Origin: a virus
Virus record (IMG/VR): IMGVR_UViG_3300031721_000685
Span: 1 to 64,000 of that record
Direction: 5' to 3' (one strand)
Length of the DNA: 64,000 bases
Part shown: positions 22,560 through 30,309 of the stretch, in pieces
How the letters are laid out: each line of letters begins with the position of its first letter
Numbering within the stretch: the stretch's first letter is position 1
The notes under the pieces: model-generated
The model's database searches: none
What the model saw: only the letters and a program-made list of their open reading frames with translations
What the model was told of the DNA's origin: nothing
Position numbers and translations under genes: made by a program

Positions 22560-22931
22560 ATGAAATATGTAGTTATAGCAGCAGCGCTATTGTTATCGTT
22601 TAGCGCTGCTGCTCATGAAATGACGCCAGCTTATATTAAAGTTAAACCTTCGGGCGTGCCCAATGTTTATCTCACCGAGATAAAAATGCTTAATAGAAGA
22701 AGTGATGTATCATACTATGAAATAACCGCCCATGATGCTGACTGGAAAAAATTACCCTTTGCTTCTTTTGAAAGGGTATTTAAACTTCCATACACAAAAA
22801 GAAAGACTATTAAGATATATTTTAAAAAGAAAACTGTAGACAAGCTTGTCTATGTATGTACGAAATCGAAGATAATTAAAGGAAAAGGAACGCTCGTCTC
22901 ATCTCGAATATGTTCTAAATTTAACCGATGA
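22560..22931 (+). CDS. Exported protein, chaperone-like beta domain
   Basis: 123 residues. Signal peptide about 1-18 (LLLSFSAAAHE). The rest reads as one beta-sandwich (YIKVKPSGVPNVYLTEIKMLNRR, VSYYEITAHD, KTIKIYFKKKTVDKLVYVCTKS) reminiscent of the first domain of pilus-type periplasmic chaperones. It ends strongly basic with Cys. It follows the pilin-like gene and overlaps the next by 4 bp. The chaperone analogy is an inference. Confidence 0.6.
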   Translation: MKYVVIAAALLLSFSAAAHEMTPAYIKVKPSGVPNVYLTEIKMLNRRSDVSYYEITAHDADWKKLPFASFERVFKLPYTKRKTIKIYFKKKTVDKLVYVCTKSKIIKGKGTLVSSRICSKFNR

Positions 22932-23335
22932 AATATATTGCTTTTTTGATGATACTGTTGATGAGCACCTCGGCATATGCTCAATCAACTAGTTTGAATT
23001 TAAGTATTCCGAGCGCATCTAACTCGTTTGGAAGCGACAGATTTCGTGCAGGCGATCTAGACTGTCAGAACTCAATAGGTTCTGCTACAAACTTCGAATT
23101 TGGCGTCACTGGTGTACGAAAGGGAGAGAATACTAATCCTCTCAGTTCAAATTTTGGCAAATCGTCACCAGATGTAGGCGTATATGCTAGAATCGTGATA
23201 CCGCTAGGCGCAAGACCAAAGGCAAGAATTAACTGTGATACGCTATATCAATTAGAACTATCAAAGAAACGATTAGAAATTCTTAAACTTCAAAAAGAAC
23301 TCAGTGAACTGAAAGCATTGCAGTTTGAGAATTAG
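22928..23335 (+). CDS. Exported protein conserved in marine T4-like phages
   Basis: 135 residues. Signal peptide to about Ala18 (STSAYAQ). The middle ends in VGVYARIVIPLGARPKARINCDTLY, followed by a C-terminal coiled coil (LSKKRLEILKLQKELSEL). The 'ARxVIPLG...INCDTLY...ELxKKRLE' pattern is one I recall from several marine T4-like phages. Likely a periplasmic or outer-membrane-associated beta protein; function unknown. Its ATGA start couples it to the preceding gene. Confidence 0.65.
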   Translation: MKYIAFLMILLMSTSAYAQSTSLNLSIPSASNSFGSDRFRAGDLDCQNSIGSATNFEFGVTGVRKGENTNPLSSNFGKSSPDVGVYARIVIPLGARPKARINCDTLYQLELSKKRLEILKLQKELSELKALQFEN

Positions 23336-23344
23336 GAGAGCGTA

Positions 23345-23824
23345 ATGGCCGAAGTAGAAATTGCTGGAATAAACCTCAAAGGGGGCAAAATCATGGTCCT
23401 CTTTACAGTTCTATCTACTCTCGGTGGTGGGCTGTGGGGCGGCTTCGAGTTTTATTCAGACTATAGAGCGATGAAAGAAGTTGTTGAGAACATCGACATT
23501 CAGGAAATCAAAGCAGGCAATGCTCTTGTGATTACCAAGTTAGATGAAGCAATCGATTACACCAGAGATATTAAACAGGGACTCAAAGCCGATATCATTC
23601 GTACAGAGAAAATAACAGACGATACGAGCCGTCGTATGAAAGACCTTGAAAGAGGTATCGATGTTCGTATGAGAGAATTGTCAAAGCTTTCTCGTGAGTC
23701 TGAAAAGGATGTTAGAAATACAATGCGTGAAACAGAAGAACGCATAGACCTCAAGATGGAAAAGCTGGATACTAGTCTGAGAGAGTCGCTTCAAGAAGCA
23801 CTTGATAATCCTCTAACAAAATAA
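23345..23824 (+). CDS. Membrane-anchored coiled-coil protein
   Basis: 159 residues. One hydrophobic segment (about 16-35, VLFTVLSTLGGGLWGGFEFY) follows a short MAEVEIAGINLKGGKI start; the remainder (about 45-155) is a long charged coiled coil. GGAG precedes the ATG. Similar proteins occur in marine T4-like phages next to exported-protein genes. It could be a holin-like or scaffold component of an envelope complex; I cannot choose. Last gene of the plus-strand cassette, ending tail to tail with the metalloprotease. Confidence 0.6.
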   Translation: MAEVEIAGINLKGGKIMVLFTVLSTLGGGLWGGFEFYSDYRAMKEVVENIDIQEIKAGNALVITKLDEAIDYTRDIKQGLKADIIRTEKITDDTSRRMKDLERGIDVRMRELSKLSRESEKDVRNTMRETEERIDLKMEKLDTSLRESLQEALDNPLTK

Positions 23825-23830
23825 ACATTT

Positions 23831-24298
23831 CTAATTGACATATATTCCTTGACGATTAAAATTATTCATAATGAATTCTTTTGCTAATGGACCTTGCAAG
23901 GCATATGCTTCTGTTTCCCACGGCTCTTTTTTAGAGAATCTCCTGTATTTGCCATCCTTGCATCTCCAGCTATGAGTGCTTACCATACGTTTAGTTGCAT
24001 TTTGCATAACATGAACCATTTCATGACAAACGGTAGAAATGAATGCATCAACGCCATCATCAATCCCTTCTATAATTCCATCACGAGATAATCGATTATC
24101 TATTTCAATAACATATGATTTATAACCAACATCTTTATAGCAAAACCCATATGCATTCTCTTTTAAAGTGTTTCGGATTATGCATTGAATATTTAAATTT
24201 CGATGCCGTGATAATAATTTCTTAACACAAAAATCCATAACATTTTCAGCAAGAATTCGGTCTTCTTTGATGCCACCTCTTGTTTCTATAATAATCAT
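23831..24298 (-). CDS. Zinc metalloprotease-like (SprT-type) protein
   Basis: 155 residues from the ATG at 24298, whose ATGA overlaps the previous stop. His92-Glu93-x2-His96 (CHEMVHVMQN) is an HExxH zinc site in the SprT/WLM-like setting, followed by a Lys/Arg-rich segment (HSWRCKDGKYRRFSKKEPWETEAYAL) whose Glu could be the third ligand. No signal peptide, so probably a cytoplasmic protease or DNA-associated peptidase. Expressed from the promoter at 24458. Confidence 0.7.
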   Translation of the reverse strand: MIIIETRGGIKEDRILAENVMDFCVKKLLSRHRNLNIQCIIRNTLKENAYGFCYKDVGYKSYVIEIDNRLSRDGIIEGIDDGVDAFISTVCHEMVHVMQNATKRMVSTHSWRCKDGKYRRFSKKEPWETEAYALQGPLAKEFIMNNFNRQGIYVN

Positions 24299-24450
24299 CG
24301 TATTAACAGAAAGCAACACAACAAAAGAATAAGAATATAAACTATTTCTATAACCATCATTACTCCCACGGAAACTATAGAATACATACCTGTTGGAAAA
24401 TAAAGCTGATAGAATGAGCTATTAAGAAAGAGATTAATTAAATATTTCAT
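24295..24450 (-). CDS. Small hydrophobic membrane protein
   Basis: 51 residues from the ATG at 24450 (MKYLINLFLNSS). Residues about 24-51 are a long hydrophobic helix (VIEIVYILILLLCCFLLIR). An upstream extension to 24540 crosses the promoter and is rejected. It lies directly behind a strong sigma70-type promoter and overlaps the metalloprotease start. Function unknown; a small toxin-like or inhibitor membrane peptide is possible. Confidence 0.5.
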   Translation of the reverse strand: MKYLINLFLNSSFYQLYFPTGMYSIVSVGVMMVIEIVYILILLLCCFLLIR

Positions 24451-24457
24451 ATAAGCT

Positions 24458-24485
24458 ATTATACAGCATATGCGAGAAATGTCAA
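24458..24485 (-). promoter_or_regulatory. Strong sigma70-type promoter
   Basis: Minus strand TTGACA (24485-24480), 16 bp, TATAAT (24463-24458): both hexamers are perfect consensus. It reads into the small membrane protein and metalloprotease. Confidence 0.85.
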
Positions 24486-24546
24486 CCCAAAACACGATAA
24501 AAATGAAAAATAATTCAAAAAAGTTTCGTTTTAAATACATTTTTTG

Positions 24547-24554
24547 TATAAATA
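24547..24554 (+). promoter_or_regulatory. T4-type late promoter of mini-transcript
   Basis: Perfect TATAAATA on the plus strand. No large plus-strand gene follows; the transcript would end at the terminator at 24692-24720. Confidence 0.7.
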
Positions 24555-24573
24555 GAACACTGGGTGCGTGTTA

Positions 24574-24693
24574 GTGTATTCAAAGGAGTACAAGAGGCAA
24601 GTGTTAGGATCATATCAATCCAAAGCAAGGAAAAGTCGAAGTCACACTAAGGTGTCGCTGGGGTTGCGTTCGACCACGCTGATAGGTAAATAA
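24574..24693 (+). CDS. Possible 30-39-residue very basic microprotein (or ncRNA)
   Basis: An open frame from GTG 24574, or from GTG 24601, to TAA 24693. The 39-residue form reads about +10 against one acidic residue, with YKRQVLGSYQSKARKSRSHTK in its first two thirds. AAAGGAG lies at 24582-24588 and AAGAGG at 24592-24597, neither perfectly spaced to a start. No ATG exists. The unit has a dedicated late promoter and a strong terminator. Whether it works as a peptide (nucleic-acid-binding by charge) or as a roughly 150-nt RNA cannot be decided from sequence. Confidence 0.45.
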   Translation: MYSKEYKRQVLGSYQSKARKSRSHTKVSLGLRSTTLIGK

Positions 24694-24720
24694 AACCGCT
24701 TCTTCGAGGCGGTTTTTTTT
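24692..24720 (+). terminator. Rho-independent terminator
   Basis: Stem CCGCTTC / GAGGCGG (24696-24702 and 24706-24712) with loop TTC, flanked by AAAA and eight T residues. Strong, plus strand. Confidence 0.9.
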
Positions 24721-24735
24721 GTCTTCAGCAAATGA

Positions 24736-26151
24736 CTACGCAAAACTAGCCTTCCATATATTCTTGCCAAACTTTTTAGAAAGGCTAGAGTCTTTCTCTT
24801 CTTCCTCCCATCGTTTACCAAACGGACTATTGCTCATAACAGGAGTATCATCTACGAGACCGTCTTGAGCAGATTGTTCTACGTTATAAAACCTCATTCT
24901 CGAACGGTCAATACCAACAACAAATCGTTTATGGTTATTTGGGTCAGCCCATCGATTTTTCAACTGTTTGAACATAATTTGACCAAGTTGCTCTAACTCT
25001 TCTGTAGCAATGAGAGCGATCATAAAATCAGCCGTTGCAGGTAGACCAAACGACTCAGAAGTATCTTCAAGACCAACATCTGAACTACTAAACCCAGAGC
25101 GAGTCGTTTGAGTAGCAGATACAATTGGAACATTAAATTCTACAGCAAGACCACGAAGTTCTTCGGCAATAGACTTGATTAGAGTATAAGAGTTCGCCAT
25201 AGCGTTTGCTTTTATGCGGCTACTTGTACAAATATTCAGATAGTCGATGTAGATGATATCTGGTGTAATATTCTTCTTGAGTTTTAATTCGTTTAGCAGA
25301 TGACGGAAATGGCCAGAGCCAGCAGATGCTGTTGGATATTCTTTTATAATCAACTTGCCTGTAGTTTTACTCTTCAGTCGATTGATTTTCTTTTCAAAAA
25401 CATCTTTAGGCATCATATGAATTTCGTCAATAGATGCGTCAAGTAGGTTTGCATCAATACGTTCAGCGATTCGTTCTTCGGCCATTTCCATTGTAATGTA
25501 CAATACGTTCTTGCCATGCATAAAATTACTAGCAGCAAAATGACACATTGCAAGTGATTTACCTACGCCTGTGCCAGCAAGAATGATATTGAGGGATTTA
25601 CGAGGAAGACCTCCCTTCGTGACTGTATTTAGTAGATCGATATCAAATTCAAGGCGGGCCTCTTTATGATGATAAAATTCATATCGCTCATCAACGTTCT
25701 CAAGAAAATCGTGACCTACGCTATTGTCAAAGGATACACCCAAAGCGTCTTGAAGTATCTTTGGTATAGACCCCTTGTCTAGGTTGTTGTCCTTCTGGTC
25801 TAAAACACCAATTGATGTTCTAATAGCATTGTATAGAGCCTTGTCTTGACAAAACGTTTCAGTCTTATCAAGCAACCAGTCTTCACTATTCTTCTCATCA
25901 TATGATAGTTCATCAACAGTTTTACATACCACATCGAGCTGTTCTTGGGATATGCTACGAGACTCTTCCAACGAAAAACGCAAAGCATCATTTGTTGGTA
26001 TAGAGTTGTAGTCTTTGATATAGGTATCAATCGTTCGATAGATTAGCTTGTGTTCTAAACTTTCGAAATACTCTTCTTCTAAAAACGGTAATACTTTCCT
26101 TGTGTATTCTTCATTATGTAATAGACTCCCTAGAATGAGAGATTCGATCAT
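24736..26151 (-). CDS. gp41: Replicative DNA helicase (DnaB-like)
   Basis: 471 residues. RecA-type helicase domain with Walker A AGTGVGKS (192-199), Walker B IIYIDYLN near 290 and ATQTTRSGF (sensor strand) near 340. The N-terminal helical part is short, as in T4 gp41. It unwinds the fork and recruits the gp61 primase, also in this window at 9360. It is followed, after terminator and late-promoter elements of the opposite strand, by nothing on its own strand for about 280 bp. Confidence 0.93.
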   Translation of the reverse strand: MIESLILGSLLHNEEYTRKVLPFLEEEYFESLEHKLIYRTIDTYIKDYNSIPTNDALRFSLEESRSISQEQLDVVCKTVDELSYDEKNSEDWLLDKTETFCQDKALYNAIRTSIGVLDQKDNNLDKGSIPKILQDALGVSFDNSVGHDFLENVDERYEFYHHKEARLEFDIDLLNTVTKGGLPRKSLNIILAGTGVGKSLAMCHFAASNFMHGKNVLYITMEMAEERIAERIDANLLDASIDEIHMMPKDVFEKKINRLKSKTTGKLIIKEYPTASAGSGHFRHLLNELKLKKNITPDIIYIDYLNICTSSRIKANAMANSYTLIKSIAEELRGLAVEFNVPIVSATQTTRSGFSSSDVGLEDTSESFGLPATADFMIALIATEELEQLGQIMFKQLKNRWADPNNHKRFVVGIDRSRMRFYNVEQSAQDGLVDDTPVMSNSPFGKRWEEEEKDSSLSKKFGKNIWKASFA

Positions 26152-26194
26152 GTATTTTTCCTCTATTTACGGCCATCCAGCAAAAACATTATCA

Positions 26195-27259
26195 CTACCC
26201 GTTTGCTTCAGCAAAAACATCCTCTTCTTCTGGTGCGAACATCGAGTTTTCTCCAATAGTGTAACGACTCTTAATATACTCTGAAAAGTCGGTGGTTGTA
26301 AACATATTTGTCCAAAATTTTCCATTATCTTGGATTTCTTTTGCTCGCATCTTGTCGCCAACGAGTTCGCCTGTTTCACGATCTACGAGTTGATACCAAC
26401 CGTTTGAAGGCTTCGCTAGATAGCTCGCTTCAAGAGCAAGAGCCATCAAACCAGACCACTTATTAATACCACCATTCCATGTAACTGAAATTGGAATCTT
26501 TGACTTCTCCTTGATGAATCGAGATTTTTCAATGTTAATGATGAAATTATAACCAGCAATATCAGTGCCATCTTTCTCTTGTTGGCGACCAATAATCCAA
26601 ATAGAATCTGCCGAGTAATAGATGCCTGTACCACCAGATACAACATCTTTAGAATACATTTCTTGCGTTTTGTAAGTATGATTAACAGCAATCAATGGAA
26701 TATCTTTGAGCGTAAGATGTGGTGTTACCATACGAAACAAAGACTTCATCTGCTTTGCACGAGACATATCTGCAACAGACTTGCCATCCATAGCGTCATC
26801 AACTTCTTTCTTAGATGCTAGATTGCCCACAGAATCGATGACGATACACACACGGTCACCTCTATCAATCCCGTCAAGTTGCTTCATAATATCAAACTTT
26901 AGTTGCTCAACATCCATAATAGGAGTATGAACAACACGATTCATATCAATATCAAAAGATTCGAAGTAGTTCTGTGGTGTGCCGAACTCAGAGTCATAGA
27001 ACAACACAACAGCATCATCATATTTCTTTAGATATGCACTCGCCATTAGTAGTGAGAATGCAGTTTTGAAGTGCTTAGATGGTCCTGCAAGCACCGTAAG
27101 CCCAGGCATCAATCCGCCATCAATCCGACCAGATAGTGCGACGTTAACCATAGGTACCTGTGTTGGCACCATTTCTTTCTTACCATATACTTTAGAGTTG
27201 GCAAGCGTAGCAGTAAGCTTAACTGTACTATTCTTAGTCAATTTATCAAGTAGGCTCAT
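26195..27259 (-). CDS. uvsX: RecA-like recombinase
   Basis: 354 residues. Walker A GPSKHFKT (59-66) has the unusual SKHFKT form typical of phage UvsX. The FYDSEFGTP and VCIVIDSVGNLASKKE strands and the L1/L2-region GGTGIYYSAD match the RecA core. The acidic C-terminus (APEEEDVFAEANG) is like T4 UvsX. It performs strand exchange for recombination-dependent replication with UvsY, UvsW, gp46 and gp47, all present here. Confidence 0.93.
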   Translation of the reverse strand: MSLLDKLTKNSTVKLTATLANSKVYGKKEMVPTQVPMVNVALSGRIDGGLMPGLTVLAGPSKHFKTAFSLLMASAYLKKYDDAVVLFYDSEFGTPQNYFESFDIDMNRVVHTPIMDVEQLKFDIMKQLDGIDRGDRVCIVIDSVGNLASKKEVDDAMDGKSVADMSRAKQMKSLFRMVTPHLTLKDIPLIAVNHTYKTQEMYSKDVVSGGTGIYYSADSIWIIGRQQEKDGTDIAGYNFIINIEKSRFIKEKSKIPISVTWNGGINKWSGLMALALEASYLAKPSNGWYQLVDRETGELVGDKMRAKEIQDNGKFWTNMFTTTDFSEYIKSRYTIGENSMFAPEEEDVFAEANG

Positions 27260-27262
27260 AAT

Positions 27263-27529
27263 TTATCCTTTGTAGATTTCTGTCAATTTATCTCGGAATT
27301 CTTCAATCTTATCTAGACGATTAGGCCAGAAGATATAACTCTTTTCTGGATTTGCTGCTAGATTATTAAGTAGTGGTAATACAGATGAGTATAGCGCATC
27401 TAGACGCTCTTGTATACCTAAAACCTCAAAGGAAGCAGAACTTTTTTCTTCTGCTAACTTTTGTACGACTTCAAGCTCATCTTCATCAACGGCCGTAAAT
27501 CCGAAGTCAAATGAATAATCTTCTACCAT
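27263..27529 (-). CDS. Small conserved protein next to uvsX
   Basis: 88 residues, acidic N-terminus, helical. LNNLAANPEKSYIFWPNRLDKIEEFRDKL (about 55-83) is a conserved block found next to recombination genes of many T4-like phages. No known function. It ends 3 bp before uvsX, so the two are co-translated. Confidence 0.65.
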   Translation of the reverse strand: MVEDYSFDFGFTAVDEDELEVVQKLAEEKSSASFEVLGIQERLDALYSSVLPLLNNLAANPEKSYIFWPNRLDKIEEFRDKLTEIYKG

Positions 27530-27533
27530 CTAC

Positions 27534-27815
27534 TTACCCTGCTACAAGGGCATCGAACGCAGATGTGTCAACTGCTGCTGCATTTTGTAGTGGAGTCAAA
27601 TCTTCAGTTGTCCAGTAACCTGTCTTTCCTAGAATGATATTACAATGCTCAATATTGCGTGAAAGAATGGTTGCATCATCTGTGTAATCAGCAGGTGTAG
27701 CAATGACCGCATTGATTAGATCAACAGAATTCATACAAGCGCTGTACGTATGTGCAATCTTTGCGGTCTTTTCTGCGTCTGTCCAACCTTCAAAATCTGT
27801 GTCTGCGTCTGCCAT
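27534..27815 (-). CDS. Small unknown acidic protein
   Basis: 93 residues, Ala/Asp/Thr-rich, with no recognised domain. AAGGATAC lies at a normal distance from the ATG. It lies 4 bp from the next gene in the uvsX operon. The composition (few Lys) resembles small structural or decoy-type proteins, but nothing more can be said. Confidence 0.5.
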   Translation of the reverse strand: MADADTDFEGWTDAEKTAKIAHTYSACMNSVDLINAVIATPADYTDDATILSRNIEHCNIILGKTGYWTTEDLTPLQNAAAVDTSAFDALVAG

Positions 27816-27856
27816 ATTTTGTATCCTTATTATTTGTTGTTTGAGTTGTTATCTAT

Positions 27857-28816
27857 TTAGTATCCGTTAGGAATAATGACGTAATGAATCAACAGAACGA
27901 TGCCAACGCTAACGCCAAGCCCAATCATCATCTTCATGAAGTCTCTTGTAACAAGTGGAAACACTTGCTTCATCTTCGTATTATGAACAGTTGCGATAGC
28001 AAGTTCACGACCAGATAATAGACCAACAAAGACCCAAGTAGTAGACATTGGAATGTTATTGAGTTCTTTGAAGAAGTATAGAATAACGAAGTATACTAGG
28101 TCAATCAGACAAGCACTTCGAATATACTTCGTCGAAGATTTTTCAATAACAATTTGTTGAATCTTACCACCACGCTCTCGAAACATCCAGCCAAGACCAC
28201 CAACAAAGATAGCGCTGATAGCGAGCATCATATCAATAGGCACTTCACGAGGCAAGAATACAGCGATGTTAGCCATATCGTGAGACAACCAAGTCCACCA
28301 CAGAAGACCGGTAGTACACCACTGAACAACTCGCCAGTATGGACGAGACCAGTGATTGCCAATCGGCTTTCTTTCATCAATCGCTCGACTAATCAGATGC
28401 CACAACAAATATGCTGCTACTGCTGCCACTGCATATCCCATAATCGACTTCATCAACATCTTTTCTAAAACAAAAGTAGATGCGAATGCAGAGAGTACGA
28501 GGAATGATGTTGATACGGGAACTCCAGCACGAGTGAGACAAAGCAGAATAGCGGGTGCTACTGCGTGATACCACTTAACTTCTTGAAAGGGAATCTTTGT
28601 GAGACGCTCGTAAGAAATGTCTCCGCTATTGATGTACCAACCATACCAGAGAGTTGCTAACAGTACGACTGATGCTGCGACCCATAGAACCTTCCAATCA
28701 AATCTTTCATTGTTGGAAGCAATCCATGTTCCGAGTGTCTGAACAGAATCGTTAGCAATAACTGAATAAGCAGAAAAAAGAAAGCCAATTGCCATCCAGA
28801 GAGTCAGTTGATCCAT
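27857..28816 (-). CDS. Phosphate-permease-like (PiT/PHO4-type) membrane protein
   Basis: 319 residues from the ATG at 28816, which has GGAG six bases upstream; the ATG at 28828 does not. About eight hydrophobic segments. VIANDSVQTLGTWIAS (residues about 20-35) resembles the GANDxANxxG signature of PiT inorganic-phosphate transporters, and PVSTSFLVLSAFAS and PMSTTWVFVGLLSGRE form a pair of repeated P-x-S-T-(S/T) motifs, as in the two halves of PHO4 proteins. A phage permease would raise host phosphate uptake. The family match is from motif memory only. Confidence 0.55.
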   Translation of the reverse strand: MDQLTLWMAIGFLFSAYSVIANDSVQTLGTWIASNNERFDWKVLWVAASVVLLATLWYGWYINSGDISYERLTKIPFQEVKWYHAVAPAILLCLTRAGVPVSTSFLVLSAFASTFVLEKMLMKSIMGYAVAAVAAYLLWHLISRAIDERKPIGNHWSRPYWRVVQWCTTGLLWWTWLSHDMANIAVFLPREVPIDMMLAISAIFVGGLGWMFRERGGKIQQIVIEKSSTKYIRSACLIDLVYFVILYFFKELNNIPMSTTWVFVGLLSGRELAIATVHNTKMKQVFPLVTRDFMKMMIGLGVSVGIVLLIHYVIIPNGY

Positions 28817-28831
28817 AATATTCTCCATAAC

Positions 28832-28859
28832 AAAATGGGAGGAGACGAATCTCCTCCCA
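28832..28859 (-). terminator. Rho-independent terminator after hsp20
   Basis: Nine-bp stem TGGGAGGAG / CTCCTCCCA (28836-28844, 28851-28859) with a 6-nt loop, followed on the minus strand by TTTTG. Confidence 0.75.
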
Positions 28860-28876
28860 GTGCTAATAGCAAATTG

Positions 28877-29332
28877 CTATACGATATTCACTTTACGAGG
28901 CTTTTGCTCGTCTGGGACAATATCTTCCAACCAGACTTTCAGCATCCCGTTTACCATCTCAGCACTCGTTACTTCAACGGTATCAGCAAGTGTGAATTGA
29001 CGGGTGAACTTTCGTAGACCAATCCCACGATGAAGCCATTCTTCGCCACTAGGCTCTTCTTTCGTCTTTACGTCAGATTTGATAGTGAGTGTGGAATCTT
29101 TGTGTTCAATGTCAATATCCGCTTTGTCGAAGCCTGCTACGGCAATTTCGATAACGAACTTATTGTAGCCAATCTTTTTAACGTTAAAGGGAGGATAAGA
29201 TTGTTGATTGAACTGTTCTGTGGTGGTTTTGATCCTCTTAATCATATCTTGATAGCCGATGAAATATGGCTGATAGATTGGATCGTTAAAGATGGAGTGT
29301 ACCACCTTAGTAGTATGTGTGTTAATAGTCAT
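28877..29332 (-). CDS. Small heat-shock protein (Hsp20/IbpA-like)
   Basis: 151 residues from the ATG at 29332, which has AAGGAG seven bases upstream; the frame extending to 29401 runs through the terminator hairpin and is rejected. Alpha-crystallin domain about residues 45-145: YPPFNVKKIGYNKFVIEIAVAGF, the LTIKSD strand and GIGLRKFTRQFTLADTVEV, ending in a short basic tail. An IbpA-type holdase for protein folding during infection, as in many marine T4-like phages. It is bracketed by terminators on both sides. Confidence 0.92.
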   Translation of the reverse strand: MTINTHTTKVVHSIFNDPIYQPYFIGYQDMIKRIKTTTEQFNQQSYPPFNVKKIGYNKFVIEIAVAGFDKADIDIEHKDSTLTIKSDVKTKEEPSGEEWLHRGIGLRKFTRQFTLADTVEVTSAEMVNGMLKVWLEDIVPDEQKPRKVNIV

Positions 29333-29365
29333 TACTTTACTCCTTATAAGCAAGTTAAGTGTGTT

Positions 29366-29405
29366 TAATAAAAAAAGCATGAGACCCGTTTGGCATCTCA
29401 TGCTT
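29366..29405 (-). terminator. Strong terminator between 29454 gene and hsp20
   Basis: Ten-bp perfect stem AAGCATGAGA / TCTCATGCTT (29375-29384, 29396-29405), followed on the minus strand by a T run (TTTTTTTATT). The late promoter box at 29407-29414 abuts its upstream arm. Confidence 0.85.
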
Positions 29406-29406
29406 A

Positions 29407-29414
29407 TATTTATA
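29407..29414 (-). promoter_or_regulatory. T4-type late promoter of hsp20
   Basis: Perfect TATAAATA on the minus strand, 75 bp upstream of the hsp20 ATG and touching the terminator stem. A start site about 13 nt downstream would fall inside the left arm. Confidence 0.65.
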
Positions 29415-29453
29415 TCATATTAATTATAGCATGTCAATCTTTTTTATCGTTGT

Positions 29454-29921
29454 TTAAGAGTAGTTAATATCCGAATACCACACTCCAGCACTTCTTTTAA
29501 CCATACCTTTATACGGCCCATCGTGATAATATGCTAACTTTGAGCATGTGGGTTGCAGTTTATTCTCTTGCTTTTCTCCATAAAATAGCCCAATCCATAC
29601 ACCGTCTCTCAAATATGTTTGCATAACTTTGATATAATTTTCGTGACTAATTCTGCGAGCTATAGCGCCTTTTACCTTATTTCTTTCATTCTTTTTTTCT
29701 GACGACACTATCTCTTTTTGTATTTTAATCCATTCCTTAATCTTATCTGGATGGAGGTCATCATCTTCATCTAGATTATGCAGAGAAGAGTGAATACCAG
29801 ATTTTCCATAATTAGGATTTCTTTCAGCACGAGTTGCCCGGGCTTTCTTGAGACGTTCGATAGCTGCTTGGCGTTGGTCTTCCGTCATAGGTTTACGTTT
29901 TTTACGAATCTTCTTAGCCAT
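29454..29921 (-). CDS. Unknown basic protein
   Basis: 155 residues. A strongly basic start (MAKKIRKKRKPMTEDQRQAAIERLKKARATRAER) suggests nucleic-acid binding. The C-terminal half (YIKVMQTYLRDGVWIGLFYGE, WYSDINYS) looks globular. No family recognised with confidence. One-base overlap with the membrane-protein gene upstream. Confidence 0.55.
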   Translation of the reverse strand: MAKKIRKKRKPMTEDQRQAAIERLKKARATRAERNPNYGKSGIHSSLHNLDEDDDLHPDKIKEWIKIQKEIVSSEKKNERNKVKGAIARRISHENYIKVMQTYLRDGVWIGLFYGEKQENKLQPTCSKLAYYHDGPYKGMVKRSAGVWYSDINYS

Positions 29922-30274
29922 TATTTAAAACCACCGCTTATGTAAGAATTTAACAAACCGTTTGCAAGTAATGCAAGTCCAACAGAATTAACAACTAACA
30001 ATGCACGATCATTCCAAAGAATTGCAACAATCAACCAACCAAGAAGCCCGACTCCATGAAACAACATATTCCAAGGATACAAATTATTAGTTGTTAAAAG
30101 TATACCAATTATAATCATAACACTAGAAAACCATTTTAAATACCAACTCAAACCACTAGTTGGCGTGACAGTTTTTGTAGCTATCTCATGAGTTTTTAAT
30201 TCAATACTACTAGTTCTAGTTTTATCTTCGATATCCGGATTCAATTTTATATTCTCTATCAATTTCTTAATCAT
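29921..30274 (-). CDS. Small membrane protein
   Basis: 117 residues. The soluble N-terminal 40 residues are followed by about three hydrophobic segments (about 47-62, 68-85, 92-110) including YPWNMLFHGVGLLGWLIVAILWNDRALLVVN, a pattern I associate with small membrane proteins of marine T4-like phages. The ATG abuts the -10 box of the promoter at 30275, so a transcript from that promoter would lack the start codon; translation must come from read-through or from a later start (Met at about 53). Confidence 0.55.
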   Translation of the reverse strand: MIKKLIENIKLNPDIEDKTRTSSIELKTHEIATKTVTPTSGLSWYLKWFSSVMIIIGILLTTNNLYPWNMLFHGVGLLGWLIVAILWNDRALLVVNSVGLALLANGLLNSYISGGFK

Positions 30275-30303
30275 ATTATAGACTGGTCGACGGGCAGTGT
30301 CAA
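30275..30303 (-). promoter_or_regulatory. Sigma70-type promoter
   Basis: Minus strand TTGACA (30303-30298), 17 bp, TATAAT (30280-30275), both perfect. It lies between regA and the membrane-protein gene. Confidence 0.8.
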
Positions 30304-30309
30304 CCCTTT

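Noticed and set aside
24451-24540. Longer start for the 51-residue membrane protein
   Set aside because: It would include the -35/-10 promoter and its untranscribed region.
29333-29401. Longer Hsp20 start including a hydrophobic stretch
   Set aside because: This segment is the terminator hairpin and T run; the AAGGAG-supported ATG lies downstream.
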